A DNA stretch of 64,000 nucleotides from Amycolatopsis japonica (GTDB taxonomy: Bacteria; Actinomycetota; Actinomycetes; Mycobacteriales; Pseudonocardiaceae), in NCBI RefSeq assembly GCF_000732925.1, contig NZ_CP008953.1:6696001-6760000 (forward strand), read 5' to 3'. The position numbers were made by a program, and so were the translations under genes. Positions within the stretch are counted from its first letter, which is position 1, and each line of letters begins with the position of its first letter. The notes below the pieces were generated by a model. It saw nothing but the letters and a program-made list of their open reading frames with translations, was not told where the DNA came from and did not search any database. Positions 25,427-33,573 of this stretch are shown in pieces.

Positions 25427-26381
25427 TGAGCTTCGCCTCCTTGAGCGCGCCCTGCTCGACGCCCCAGGCCTGGAGGATCTTGCCGTAACCGCCGTCGGCG
25501 ATCAGCGACTGCAGTGCCTTCTGGATCGACTCGGCGAGCGGCTTGTTCTCCTTGTTGACGCCGATCCCGTACGGCCCGCCGTTGATCGGCTCGCCGGGGA
25601 CGACCTCGAAGAACTTGCCCTCGCCCGCGGTCCGCGAGATGTAGACCGCGCTGGGCAGGTCGTTGAGGATGGCGGCGACCCGGCCGGTGCGGAGCTGGTT
25701 CTGGTTCTGCGTGTCGGAATCGGTCGCGGTGACGGTCAGCGCGGGCTTGCCGGCTTGAGCGCATTTGCCGTTCTGTTCTTCGGCGAACTTCTGGTGACTC
25801 GTCCCCTGCACCACCGCGACGTTCTTGCCGCACAACGTGTCCGGGCCGGAGATCTGGTCGGGGTTGCCCTTGCGGACCATGATCGTGATGCCGGACGAGA
25901 AGTAGTCGACGAAATCGATCTGCGCCTGCCGGGTCTTCGTGTCGTTCATCGCGGCCATCGTGAGGTCGACGCGGCCGGACTGGAGGCTCGTGATCAGCGA
26001 ACCGAACGCCATGTCCTGGTGGTGCACGGTGACGCCCAGCTTCTTGCCGATGGCCTTGGCGAGGTCGACCTCGTAGCCGATCGGGGTCTTGCCGTCGGCG
26101 GCGTAGAAGTTGTTCGGCGCGGACTGCAGGTTCGAGGCCAGGTGCAGCATCCCGGCCTGCGTGTACTTCGCGGGCAGAGTGCCGGCGACGGCGGCGTCCT
26201 TCTGGACGGACTCGATCAGCGCGGTCGTGTCCGGGATCGCGGCGGGCGCGCCGGGGGCCGCGGGTTCCTGGCCGCCGGCGCCGTCGGGCCCGCCTCCGCA
26301 GGCCGCGGTGACGAGCGCGGCCAGGCCGGTGAGCACGGCCAGGCGCCAGGTTCGGTTCAGGGTGAGCGGCGTCGACGGCAT
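25413..26381 (-). CDS. Polar amino-acid ABC substrate-binding lipoprotein
   Basis: The start is ATG 26381 behind GGAGG. The lipobox (VTAACGGG) precedes the SBP_bac_3 fold: PIGYEVDLAKAIGKKLGV, then SLQSGRVDLTMAAMNDTKTRQAQIDFVDYFSSGITIMVRKGN and VVQGTSHQKFAEEQ. It captures a polar amino acid or related cation outside the membrane. As the first gene it sits directly behind the phased CAAC/GTTG promoter array. The ligand cannot be told from sequence. Confidence 0.85.
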   Translation of the reverse strand: MPSTPLTLNRTWRLAVLTGLAALVTAACGGGPDGAGGQEPAAPGAPAAIPDTTALIESVQKDAAVAGTLPAKYTQAGMLHLASNLQSAPNNFYAADGKTPIGYEVDLAKAIGKKLGVTVHHQDMAFGSLITSLQSGRVDLTMAAMNDTKTRQAQIDFVDYFSSGITIMVRKGNPDQISGPDTLCGKNVAVVQGTSHQKFAEEQNGKCAQAGKPALTVTATDSDTQNQNQLRTGRVAAILNDLPSAVYISRTAGEGKFFEVVPGEPINGGPYGIGVNKENKPLAESIQKALQSLIADGGYGKILQAWGVEQGALKEAKLNGGS

Positions 26382-26415
26382 GACGGACCTCCACGGGGGC
26401 TTCGGGTGGTCGCCG

Positions 26416-26456
26416 ACGCTACAACTGGGTGTTGAAGAGGTCAACTGCGTGTTGAA
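26416..26456 (-). promoter_or_regulatory. Promoter embedded in a phased CAAC/GTTG operator array
   Basis: Two near-identical 15-mers, CAACTGGGTGTTGAA (26422-26436) and CAACTGCGTGTTGAA (26442-26456), repeat with a 20-base period. The half-sites CAAC, GTTGA, TCAAC and GTTGA alternate about every 10 bases. On the minus strand TTGACC (26444-26439) and TAGCGT (26421-26416) with exactly 17 bases between form a promoter inside the array, about 30 bases before the binding-protein start. A dimeric regulator binding cooperatively on one helix face would block it. Confidence 0.65.
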
Positions 26457-26472
26457 ATCTTGTCCTGTCGGA

Positions 26473-26527
26473 TGTCATGAAAGGGTCGTTCAGGACAAAA
26501 AATGTCCTGAACGACCCTTTCATGACA
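26473..26527. repeat. 25-bp perfect inverted repeat (GTCATGAAAGGG class), terminator candidate
   Basis: Arms 26473-26497 and 26503-26527 match perfectly (core GTCATGAAAGGGTCGTTCAG) around a loop of five A residues. It lies just beyond the stop of the GH8 gene and upstream of the amino-acid importer promoter, separating the two minus-strand units. Confidence 0.8.
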
Positions 26528-26554
26528 CTTCAGCGAGCGGCTGTTGCCGCGGGA

Positions 26555-27772
26555 TCAGACCGCGATGTAGTTCCCCGAGAGGATGATCAGGACCTGCACG
26601 GTGATGCCGGTGCCGTAGTAGTCGTCGGCCTGCGGCGACCAGGACGTGACGCGGGTCCACAGCTTGTCCAGCCAGGCCTGGCTGCCCGGGTCGTTCATCG
26701 CCGCGATGGCGAACGACGCGGTGAAGCAGGGGTGCTCGCCGGACTCGCCCGAGATCTTGGAGCCCGACAGCGTGTAACCCTGGTTGATCTTGGCGGGGTC
26801 ACCGCCGGTGGCCTGCTGGATCCAGGTGTTCATCTTCCGCACCTGACCCTGCGCCGGGCTGCCCGACACGGTGATGCCGTCGACGCCGAGGCGCCACGGG
26901 TCACGGCAGGCGTTCCAGCTGAAGTGCTGCGGGTGGTCCTCCATGTAGTCCGACGGCGCGGGCTTCGGCGTGGAGTTGGTGTTGACCACGAAGTCCGGGA
27001 TGAGGCCGGTCTTCGGCGCGTACTGCTGCTGCAGCTGCGTGACCGCCTTCTCCTGCCGGGTCCGGACCTGACCCCAGAACGAGTCCCCAGTGGCCTTCTC
27101 GAACGCGCGAAGGTGCCCCGGCATCCAGTCCGAGGAGCGCGAGCCGTTGATGTACTTGCCGCTGTCGGCCCAGTCCGCCAGCCGCATGAACTTGGTGTCG
27201 GGGTTGACCTCGCTGCGCTTGATCGCCTTGATGATCCGCAGCGCCTCGGCCTTGTAGTTGACCGAGCCCCCGCTTCCCCAGACCTTGTCGGCGATGAGCA
27301 GGCCGTAGGCGATCTCGAGGTCGCCGTCGGTCGCCGAGTCGCCGCCGTTGACGCTCTTGCAGTTCGGGTCCTGTTCGGCGGCGTGCAGGTCCTTGTCGAT
27401 GACGGACGGGTGCGCCTTCACGAACTTGAGGATGCCGTCGAAGACCGTGCGCGCCTGCGGGTCCTTGGCGCCCATCATGGCCGCGATGGTCATGCCGTAG
27501 CCCTGACCCTCGGCGACGAACGCGTGGTCGGCGTCCGGCGCCTTGACCGCGTAGGTGCCCGTGCCGCACTTGGTGGTCAGGAAGTTCTTCTTCCAGAAGT
27601 CGTAGTACTTGGCCAGCGCCGCGTCCTGCGCCGACTGGCTCGCCGACGGACGCAGGACGCCCGGCAGGTAAGGGGTCCCCTGAGTGGTCGCCGCGGTGGC
27701 GGGGGCGGTCGTGGCGACCAGCCCGGCGGTCAGCGCGGCCGCGGCCAGCACTGTCCGAACGGTCTTTCTCAT
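26555..27772 (-). CDS. GH8-family endoglucanase, secreted
   Basis: MRKTVRTVLAAAALTAGLV...PATAA is a Sec signal. The (alpha/alpha)6-barrel carries the general acid in AEGQGYGM (Glu at about 88) and TDGDLEIAYGLL (Asp at about 149 and 151), the two signatures of GH8. The length of 405 residues with no carbohydrate-binding module is normal. It cleaves internal beta-1,4 bonds in cellulose, chitosan or mixed glucans. No cellulose synthase is nearby, so a degradative role is more likely than a BcsZ-like one. Confidence 0.9.
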   Translation of the reverse strand: MRKTVRTVLAAAALTAGLVATTAPATAATTQGTPYLPGVLRPSASQSAQDAALAKYYDFWKKNFLTTKCGTGTYAVKAPDADHAFVAEGQGYGMTIAAMMGAKDPQARTVFDGILKFVKAHPSVIDKDLHAAEQDPNCKSVNGGDSATDGDLEIAYGLLIADKVWGSGGSVNYKAEALRIIKAIKRSEVNPDTKFMRLADWADSGKYINGSRSSDWMPGHLRAFEKATGDSFWGQVRTRQEKAVTQLQQQYAPKTGLIPDFVVNTNSTPKPAPSDYMEDHPQHFSWNACRDPWRLGVDGITVSGSPAQGQVRKMNTWIQQATGGDPAKINQGYTLSGSKISGESGEHPCFTASFAIAAMNDPGSQAWLDKLWTRVTSWSPQADDYYGTGITVQVLIILSGNYIAV

Positions 27773-27846
27773 GGCTCCTCCGGAAACGTCGTTGGTGGCG
27801 GCGGCGCGTTCCGAGAGTGACATCCGGATCGGGCAAAAACAAGAGA

Positions 27847-27865
27847 GTTAAGAAAGTTTCCTTAC
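27847..27865 (-). promoter_or_regulatory. Imperfect palindrome upstream of the GH8 gene
   Basis: GTTAAGAAAGTTTCCTTAC is a 19-base palindrome with 7 of 9 half-site positions matching. It stands alone in an AT-rich patch of the divergent gap between the GH8 gene and the F420-dependent enzyme, where an operator would be expected. No regulator is assigned. Confidence 0.4.
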
Positions 27866-27913
27866 TATTACCTCAAATGACGCCTACGTGAACAGTGGCC
27901 TAGCGTTGACACC

Positions 27914-28315
27914 ATGAAGATCGACCTGAGCGAACGCGGCGAAGCCTTCCGGGAATTCTGGACCGAACGGCATCTCGCCACCCTGACCACCGTCCGCCCG
28001 GACGGCACCCCGCACGTCGTCGCGGTCGGCGTCACGGTGGACTTCGAGGCCGGGATCGCCCGGGTGATCACGTTCCGCTCATCCAAGAAGGCACGCCTGG
28101 TCAAGGAAGCGGGCGAAAACGGCATTCCGGTCGCCGCCTGCCAGATCGACGGGCCTCGGTGGTCCACTTTGGAGGGACGCGCGGTACTGCGCGAAGACCC
28201 GGAGTCCGTGCACGACGCCGAGAATCGCTACGCCGCACGCTATCGGCAGCCCAAGCCGAACCCGGAACGGGTGGTCATCGAGATCACCGTGACGCGGGTG
28301 CTCGGCAACGCCTAA
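27914..28315 (+). CDS. F420-dependent PPOX-class oxidoreductase (FDOR-B type)
   Basis: The 133-residue split-barrel has RHLATLTTVRPDGTPHVVAVGVTVDFE, ITFRSSKKARLVKE and WSTLEGRAVLRED, the usual pattern of small deazaflavin- or flavin-binding proteins of actinobacteria. The lysine/arginine cluster (SSKKARL) fits F420 phosphate binding. It probably reduces a small metabolite or biliverdin-like compound. It ends convergently with the TetR gene, overlapping by four bases. Confidence 0.75.
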   Translation: MKIDLSERGEAFREFWTERHLATLTTVRPDGTPHVVAVGVTVDFEAGIARVITFRSSKKARLVKEAGENGIPVAACQIDGPRWSTLEGRAVLREDPESVHDAENRYAARYRQPKPNPERVVIEITVTRVLGNA

Positions 28316-28851
28316 CCGGCGAGCACCAGCCGCGTGTACTCGTCCAGGATCTCGCCGAGGTCGGTGAATCCGCCCGCCGAGGCCACCTGCTGGTAGCCCA
28401 CCAGCATCGCCAGCCCGAGTGAGGTCACGACCTCCGCGCGACGGCGGTCGGGAATCAGCTCGGCCACCACCCTCCCAACCGTCTTGACCCGGGCATCGTC
28501 GACGCGTTTCTGTGCCACACGAACGGTTTCGTCGTTCGCCGCCCAAGCGCGGATGGCCGCCTCGGCGCGATGGCGGAGTCCGCGCGTCAGGCTCATCAGC
28601 GCGGCGAAATCCGCCTCGGGACCGCCGGAACCGAAGTCCAGTTCCCGCAGGATCCGGACCTGCCGCTGCGCCCAGAAGTCGAGCAGGGCGCCGACGAATC
28701 CGGGCCAGCCGCCGAAATGGTGGTAGAACGATCCGCTGGTGACGCCGAGGCGTCTGCCGAGCGCGCCGACGTTGAGCCCGGCGAACCCGGACTCGGCGAG
28801 GATCTCCAGCGCCGCGTCGAAGTACTGCTCGCGGCTGACGGTCGACGGCAT
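28312..28851 (-). CDS. TetR-family regulator
   Basis: The ATG at 28851 shares a base with the ligase stop (TGATG), so the longer open frame is not used. The N-terminal HTH is ILAESGFAGLNVGALGRRLGVTSGSFYHHFGG. The helical C-terminal part is unlike any specific ligand class. It is cotranscribed with the acyl-CoA ligase and probably represses that promoter through the palindrome at 30446-30463. Confidence 0.85.
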   Translation of the reverse strand: MPSTVSREQYFDAALEILAESGFAGLNVGALGRRLGVTSGSFYHHFGGWPGFVGALLDFWAQRQVRILRELDFGSGGPEADFAALMSLTRGLRHRAEAAIRAWAANDETVRVAQKRVDDARVKTVGRVVAELIPDRRRAEVVTSLGLAMLVGYQQVASAGGFTDLGEILDEYTRLVLAG

Positions 28852-30416
28852 CAGACGGCGCGCTCCCGCCCCTCCCAGTACGGGCGTCGCAGGGTGCGCT
28901 TGAGGATCTTGCCGGTCGCGTTGCGCGGCAACGCCTCCACGAGCTCGACCGTGCGCGGGCATTTGTAATGCGCCAGGCGTTCCCGGCAGTACTCGACGAG
29001 TTCGTCGGCGTCGACGCGCTCTCCCGGAGCCGGGGCGACGACGGCCTTGACCTGCTCACCCCAGCGATCGTCGGGAACCCCGATCACGGCGACCTCGCCG
29101 ACCGCGGGATGTTCGGCGATGACCCGCTCCACCTCGGGCGAGTAGACGTTCTCGCCACCGGTGATGATCATGTCCTTCACGCGGTCTTCGATGAAGACGA
29201 AACCTCCGTCGTCGACCCTGCCGACGTCACCGCTGCGGACCCAGCCGTCGACGATCGTCTCGGCGGTCGCCTCCGGTTTGCCCAGATAGCCCGCCATCGC
29301 CTGATCGGTGCGGAACCACAGCTCGCCGGGGGTCCCCGGCTCGGCGTCTTCGAGCGTCGCCGGGTCGACGACGCGCATCCCCACCGCGGGGAGCACCGTG
29401 CCTGCCGACGCCAGCCGCTCCGGCCGGGCGGGGTCGCGATGCGCGTCCGGATCGAGCGTCGTCACCACCCCGGACAGCTCGGTCATGCCGTAGACCTGCA
29501 CGAACCTCGTGTCCGGCCAGGCCGCGAGCGCCTTGCGCAGCAACGGGAGCGGCATCGGTGAAGCGCCGTAGCCCAGGTACTTCAACCGCGCGAACGCGGC
29601 GACGGCCTGCTCCCCCGCCTGCATGATGCCGGCGACCACGGCGGGCACCAGGAACGCGTGCGTGACCCCTTCGGCGAGCGCGCCCAGCAGCGACTTGCCG
29701 TCGGGCTCGCGCGTCATCGTCGTCGGCTGCCCGTAGTGGAAACCGATGATCGCGTAACAACTCCCGCCGACGTGGAACAGCGGCATCGCGACCAGGTTGC
29801 GGTCGCCGTCGCCCATCGGGAACGCGGCACCGGCGTTGCGGCTGTGCGCCAGCAGGTTCCGGTGCGTCAGGACGGCGCCCTTGGGAAAACCGGTGGTACC
29901 ACTGGTGTAGATGATCAGCGCGCCGTCGTGTTCGTCGACCTCGGGCGAGACCTCGGCGGGCGTCGCCTCGGCCAGGAAGTCCTCGTACTGGTCGTCTTCT
30001 CCCCCGACGACGATGACGCGCTCGACCGACGGCAGCCGATCGCGCAGCGCCTCGACGGCGGGCAGCAGTTCCGGCCCGGCGAAGATGATCCGTGCGCCGC
30101 TGTCACCGAGGACGTACGCCAGTTCCTCCGGGGCGAGACGCCAGTTGACGACCGCGTTCGCCGCTCCGAGCGAGGACGCGCCGAAAGTCACCTCCAGGCA
30201 GGCGGGCGTGTTCTTGTCGACGAAGACGACCCGGTCGCCTCTGCCGATTCCGGCGGCCGCGAGCGCGCCGGTGACGCGCCTCGCCCGGTCGTCGAGTTCG
30301 GCCCAGGTGAGCCGCCGCCCCTGGAACGAGAGGGCCTCCCGCTCGGGGATCGCCTTCGCCCAGTGCGCGAAAAGTTCACCGAGAAGCCGCACATCCGGAC
30401 GCGCGTCGTCGGGCAT
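28851..30416 (-). CDS. Acyl-CoA ligase (AMP-forming)
   Basis: ATG 30416 lies behind AAAGGGG. The 521-residue protein has the P-loop IIYTSGTTGFPKG, the A5 motif YGMTELSG, the A8 hinge DGGFVFIEDRVKDMIITGGENVYSPEVE and the A10 lysine in PRNATGKILKR. It activates a carboxylic acid, probably a fatty acid, to the CoA thioester. Acid specificity cannot be told. It forms a two-gene unit with the TetR regulator. Confidence 0.9.
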   Translation of the reverse strand: MPDDARPDVRLLGELFAHWAKAIPEREALSFQGRRLTWAELDDRARRVTGALAAAGIGRGDRVVFVDKNTPACLEVTFGASSLGAANAVVNWRLAPEELAYVLGDSGARIIFAGPELLPAVEALRDRLPSVERVIVVGGEDDQYEDFLAEATPAEVSPEVDEHDGALIIYTSGTTGFPKGAVLTHRNLLAHSRNAGAAFPMGDGDRNLVAMPLFHVGGSCYAIIGFHYGQPTTMTREPDGKSLLGALAEGVTHAFLVPAVVAGIMQAGEQAVAAFARLKYLGYGASPMPLPLLRKALAAWPDTRFVQVYGMTELSGVVTTLDPDAHRDPARPERLASAGTVLPAVGMRVVDPATLEDAEPGTPGELWFRTDQAMAGYLGKPEATAETIVDGWVRSGDVGRVDDGGFVFIEDRVKDMIITGGENVYSPEVERVIAEHPAVGEVAVIGVPDDRWGEQVKAVVAPAPGERVDADELVEYCRERLAHYKCPRTVELVEALPRNATGKILKRTLRRPYWEGRERAV

Positions 30417-30445
30417 GCCGGACCCCTTTCGCCTGGTCAGAGCCG

Positions 30446-30463
30446 CCATAGAGTGCTCTATGG
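30446..30463. promoter_or_regulatory. Palindromic operator upstream of the acyl-CoA ligase
   Basis: CCATAGAGTGCTCTATGG is a perfect 8-2-8 palindrome 30 bases before the ligase start codon. Its size and placement fit a TetR operator, and a TetR gene is the second gene of the unit. Confidence 0.6.
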
Positions 30464-30484
30464 TGACTCGGTGACCGGCAGGCG

Positions 30485-31690
30485 TCAAGCCACGAACAGG
30501 CTGAGCAGTCCCTCGGCCGAGCGCACGATCACCCGGGCGGCGGCGCGTTCGGCGTGCGCGGCGTCGGCGCGTTCCGCCTCGTGCCGCCAGCGGACCAGGG
30601 CGCTTTCGGCACCCGCGTGGATCTCGGCCGGATCCGCGTCGGGTTCGAGACCGAGCCGTTCGGTGGGCGCGAGTCCCTGCGCGCCGAGCAGCCGGACGGC
30701 CTCCTCGGCGTCCTCGCCGGACAACGCCGTGCGGCCACCGCGGATGCCCGCGATGAGCCGCAGTTCCCGGAAGTCGTGCGCGGCCGCGGCGAAGCGTTCC
30801 ACGCGGGCGGCCAGCCGGTCACCGTGCGGGAGAGGTTCCGCGGCGAGAAGGCCTTCCAACCGCAACACCGCCGTGCGCGCCTTCAACGCTTCGGCCCGCG
30901 CGACGAAACATCCGGCGAGCGTGTCCCTCAGGTCGCCGAGACCGCTTCGGTGCACGAGTTCCGCCGAAAGTTTGAGCCTGCTGTCGCAGCCGGTGCGGAT
31001 CAGGGTGATCGCCAGCCGGACCCCGTAGAGCCCGAACCGCGACACCAGATGTCTCCGCGACTCCGGCGAGACCCGCACCGGGAACGGATCGTCCACAAAG
31101 GAATCCACGGACAGCAGATACCGCTCCAGCTCCGGCCGGGAGATCGACGCCAGCGCGCGCAGCACCTCGAATTCGTCGTCCCGCAACGCTCGTCCCGCGT
31201 AACCCAGCTGACCGGCGACCGCGATGACTCCTTGGAATCCCGCGCAATCCGGGTCCTCGCGCCAGGCCCGGCGCGCCAGCTGTTTCGCGGTGAGCAGGGC
31301 GTCGATCCGGCCCGCGCCGACCTCGTCCGCCCTGCCGAGCACCAGAACCGAGTTCACCGCGGTCTGCCGCGCGAACGCCGAACCGCCCACCGACCGCGTT
31401 CCGGCGAGTTCGTCGGGTTCGAGATGGCGCACCAAACGCACCGTCGCGTCGACGTGTTCGGCGAAAGCCGGAGTATCGAACAGATCGATCTCGCGCAAGG
31501 CCCGCGTCGGCCATTCCGCCAGCGCGGAGACCAAAGTGGACTTCCCGGTCCCCGGCGTGCCGATGAAACCGACGCGCAGCGGTTCGTCCAGCCGCTCCAG
31601 GCATTCCCGCAGCATCGCCACCGCGTGCGGGCGATCCCGGTAATGCGCGGCGGCCTCGTTCAGCAGTTCCCGGACGTCCAGCGTGGTCAC
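30485..31690 (-). CDS. Dynamin-like GTPase, IniC-like position
   Basis: The 401-residue protein has a canonical G1 loop (GFIGTPGTGKST, Lys at about 50), a DTP motif at about 71-75 and a possible G4-like GRADEVG. The rest is helical, as in dynamin-like proteins. It overlaps the larger GTPase gene by four bases (ATGA). Together they resemble IniA/IniC of mycobacteria, membrane-remodelling GTPases induced by cell-wall inhibitors. The family match is by architecture and context rather than strong identity. Confidence 0.7.
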   Translation of the reverse strand: MTTLDVRELLNEAAAHYRDRPHAVAMLRECLERLDEPLRVGFIGTPGTGKSTLVSALAEWPTRALREIDLFDTPAFAEHVDATVRLVRHLEPDELAGTRSVGGSAFARQTAVNSVLVLGRADEVGAGRIDALLTAKQLARRAWREDPDCAGFQGVIAVAGQLGYAGRALRDDEFEVLRALASISRPELERYLLSVDSFVDDPFPVRVSPESRRHLVSRFGLYGVRLAITLIRTGCDSRLKLSAELVHRSGLGDLRDTLAGCFVARAEALKARTAVLRLEGLLAAEPLPHGDRLAARVERFAAAAHDFRELRLIAGIRGGRTALSGEDAEEAVRLLGAQGLAPTERLGLEPDADPAEIHAGAESALVRWRHEAERADAAHAERAAARVIVRSAEGLLSLFVA

Positions 31691-33453
31691 GCCGACAGCT
31701 CCCGGATATCACGGGCGGTCGCGCCCAAAGCTCCCGCCTTCCGGTGCAGGGCGGCCAGCCGGTCGATCTCCTTCTTGACCCGCTGGGTACGCCGGTCCCG
31801 TTCGGCGGAGCCCGCGATGATCAGCTCCCGTTGCCGCGTCAGCTCTTCCGAAAGCTGGTCGGACAGCGCGGCGAAATGGTCGCGCAGGCGCCGCTGCACC
31901 TGACGGACCTCGTCCTTGATCTCCTTGCTGAACCGGATGAACACGTCGTCGACGTGCCGCTGCGCCGCGGCCTTCGCCAACGCCTGGCGGCGCTGCAACC
32001 GCATCCCGCCTTCGTCGCGCACGCTCTTGGTGGCGAACGCGACACCGGCGCCGAGCGACACCGGGTTGATCAACGGCAGCCCGGCGAGACTGGTGACCAG
32101 ACCGAACATCAGCACGCCGCCGTAGGAACCGCGCAAGCCGGTGAAGAGTTTCTGCCCGATCTTGAACCGCTCGATCTTGGGCGTGCCGACCTCGGGGATC
32201 GAGTCCACTCCGGACCCGGTCAGCGGCAGTTCCGGGGCGTGGCCGTAATGCGGCCCGAAGGTCGACGCCACCGCTTGCGCGATCCACTCCGACCGGTCGG
32301 ACACCCAGTTGTAGTTCGTCTCGACGGCCTCGGCGAGGTTCTCTTCCAGCCAGGTCTGGAAATCCGGCCAGATCTGTACCGGGTCGCCTTCGTCGAAGGT
32401 GCGGTCGACATGCCGCACGATCACCCGGGTCCGCTCGCGCAGATCGTATTCGGCGTCGGAGATCAGGTCCGTGATCTCGTCGGACAACATGTTCTGCCAG
32501 CGGACGTTCTGCCGCCGCAGTTCCTCGGTGCGCCGTTGTGCCTGGTGCAGCAGGGTGACCTGGTCGACGCCGTTGTCCTGCGAGACGGCGTTCAGCCGGG
32601 TCTGCAGCGTCTCGACCAGTTCGACCGCAGCCGCGCGCACACTCACCGCGGCGGCGAGCGCGCGAGTGCGTTCGATCGGGCGTGCGGCCTGTTCTCCCAC
32701 CCAGTTCAGGAGTTCCGGGAAGCCGGACCGCCCGTTGAGGGCCGCGTCACCGGCCTTCGCGGCGGCTTGCCGCACCGTCGCGGACACGGGGAAGACGTCG
32801 GCGACGACACCGGTCTCCGACAGTGCGGCGCGATTGCGGGCGGCGAGTTCGCGCCAGTCCGGGCTCACGTCGATCTTGGTCAGTGCCAGCACCAAAGCGG
32901 GGCACCAGGTCCGGATGTGCCTCGCCAGCGCGAGTTCGGCGGGCTGGAGTTCCTGTGTCGCGTCGGAGACGAGGATCACCGCGTGCGCGTCGGCGAGGAC
33001 GTCGAGCGTGGCCGCCGTGCGCGGGGACCGGGGATCCCCGATCGCCGGGGTGTCCACGAGCACCAGGCCCGTGCCGAGGAGTTCGCGCGGCAGGCCGACT
33101 TCGACCCTGCGCAGCGAACCGGGCGGCCGGACCTCGAGTTCCTTGGCGAGGTCGCCGACCGGCACGTTCTCCCGCGCGTGCCCGACCAGGATGGCGGCGG
33201 GGTCGGCGGCGTACCCGATCTCCGTGGGAACGGCGGGCGTACTCGCGTCCCCGACCGCGCAGACCGGCGCGTTCAGCAGTGCGTTGAGCAGGTATCCCTT
33301 GCCCTGCTTGGGAAAACCGACCACCGCGATCCGGGTGCCCGGCGCCCGTTGGTCACGTCTGCGCCGGAGCCGTTCGGCCAGGTCGGCGCGACCGTGGGCG
33401 GCACAGGCGTCCAAGGTCTCGTTGAGCACGTCGAGCCAGGCGGGGGCTGTCAC
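31687..33453 (-). CDS. Dynamin-like GTPase, IniA-like position, with altered G1 loop
   Basis: The 588-residue protein shows an N-terminal GTPase domain, a long helical stalk, a hydrophobic paddle (FGLVTSLAGLPLINPVSLGAGVAFA) at about 480-515 and a coiled C-terminus. G3 is DTPAIGD at about 134 and G4 TKID at about 192. The G1 loop reads GFPKQGKGYLLNALL: the Ser/Thr that should follow the lysine and coordinate Mg2+ is Gly53 (codon GGA). The paddle predicts membrane insertion. The altered G1 suggests reduced hydrolysis or a structural role beside the canonical partner. Confidence 0.75.
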   Translation of the reverse strand: MTAPAWLDVLNETLDACAAHGRADLAERLRRRRDQRAPGTRIAVVGFPKQGKGYLLNALLNAPVCAVGDASTPAVPTEIGYAADPAAILVGHARENVPVGDLAKELEVRPPGSLRRVEVGLPRELLGTGLVLVDTPAIGDPRSPRTAATLDVLADAHAVILVSDATQELQPAELALARHIRTWCPALVLALTKIDVSPDWRELAARNRAALSETGVVADVFPVSATVRQAAAKAGDAALNGRSGFPELLNWVGEQAARPIERTRALAAAVSVRAAAVELVETLQTRLNAVSQDNGVDQVTLLHQAQRRTEELRRQNVRWQNMLSDEITDLISDAEYDLRERTRVIVRHVDRTFDEGDPVQIWPDFQTWLEENLAEAVETNYNWVSDRSEWIAQAVASTFGPHYGHAPELPLTGSGVDSIPEVGTPKIERFKIGQKLFTGLRGSYGGVLMFGLVTSLAGLPLINPVSLGAGVAFATKSVRDEGGMRLQRRQALAKAAAQRHVDDVFIRFSKEIKDEVRQVQRRLRDHFAALSDQLSEELTRQRELIIAGSAERDRRTQRVKKEIDRLAALHRKAGALGATARDIRELSA

Positions 33454-33515
33454 GGGGATGCAGTGTTCCCTTAACCAAGCGCGGAATCAATGTGGCATGG
33501 GCCAACATGCCGTGC

Positions 33516-33547
33516 GGGCCCCGCGACCTGCGGCGGTCGCGGGGCCC
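33516..33547 (-). terminator. Hairpin between the IniB-like gene and the GTPase genes
   Basis: GGGCCCCGCGAC (33516-33527) pairs perfectly with 33536-33547 around an 8-base loop in the 120-base gap. It would end or attenuate transcripts from the IniB-like gene before the GTPase pair. Confidence 0.65.
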
Positions 33548-33573
33548 TGGCACAGATATGAAGAATGTTCGGA

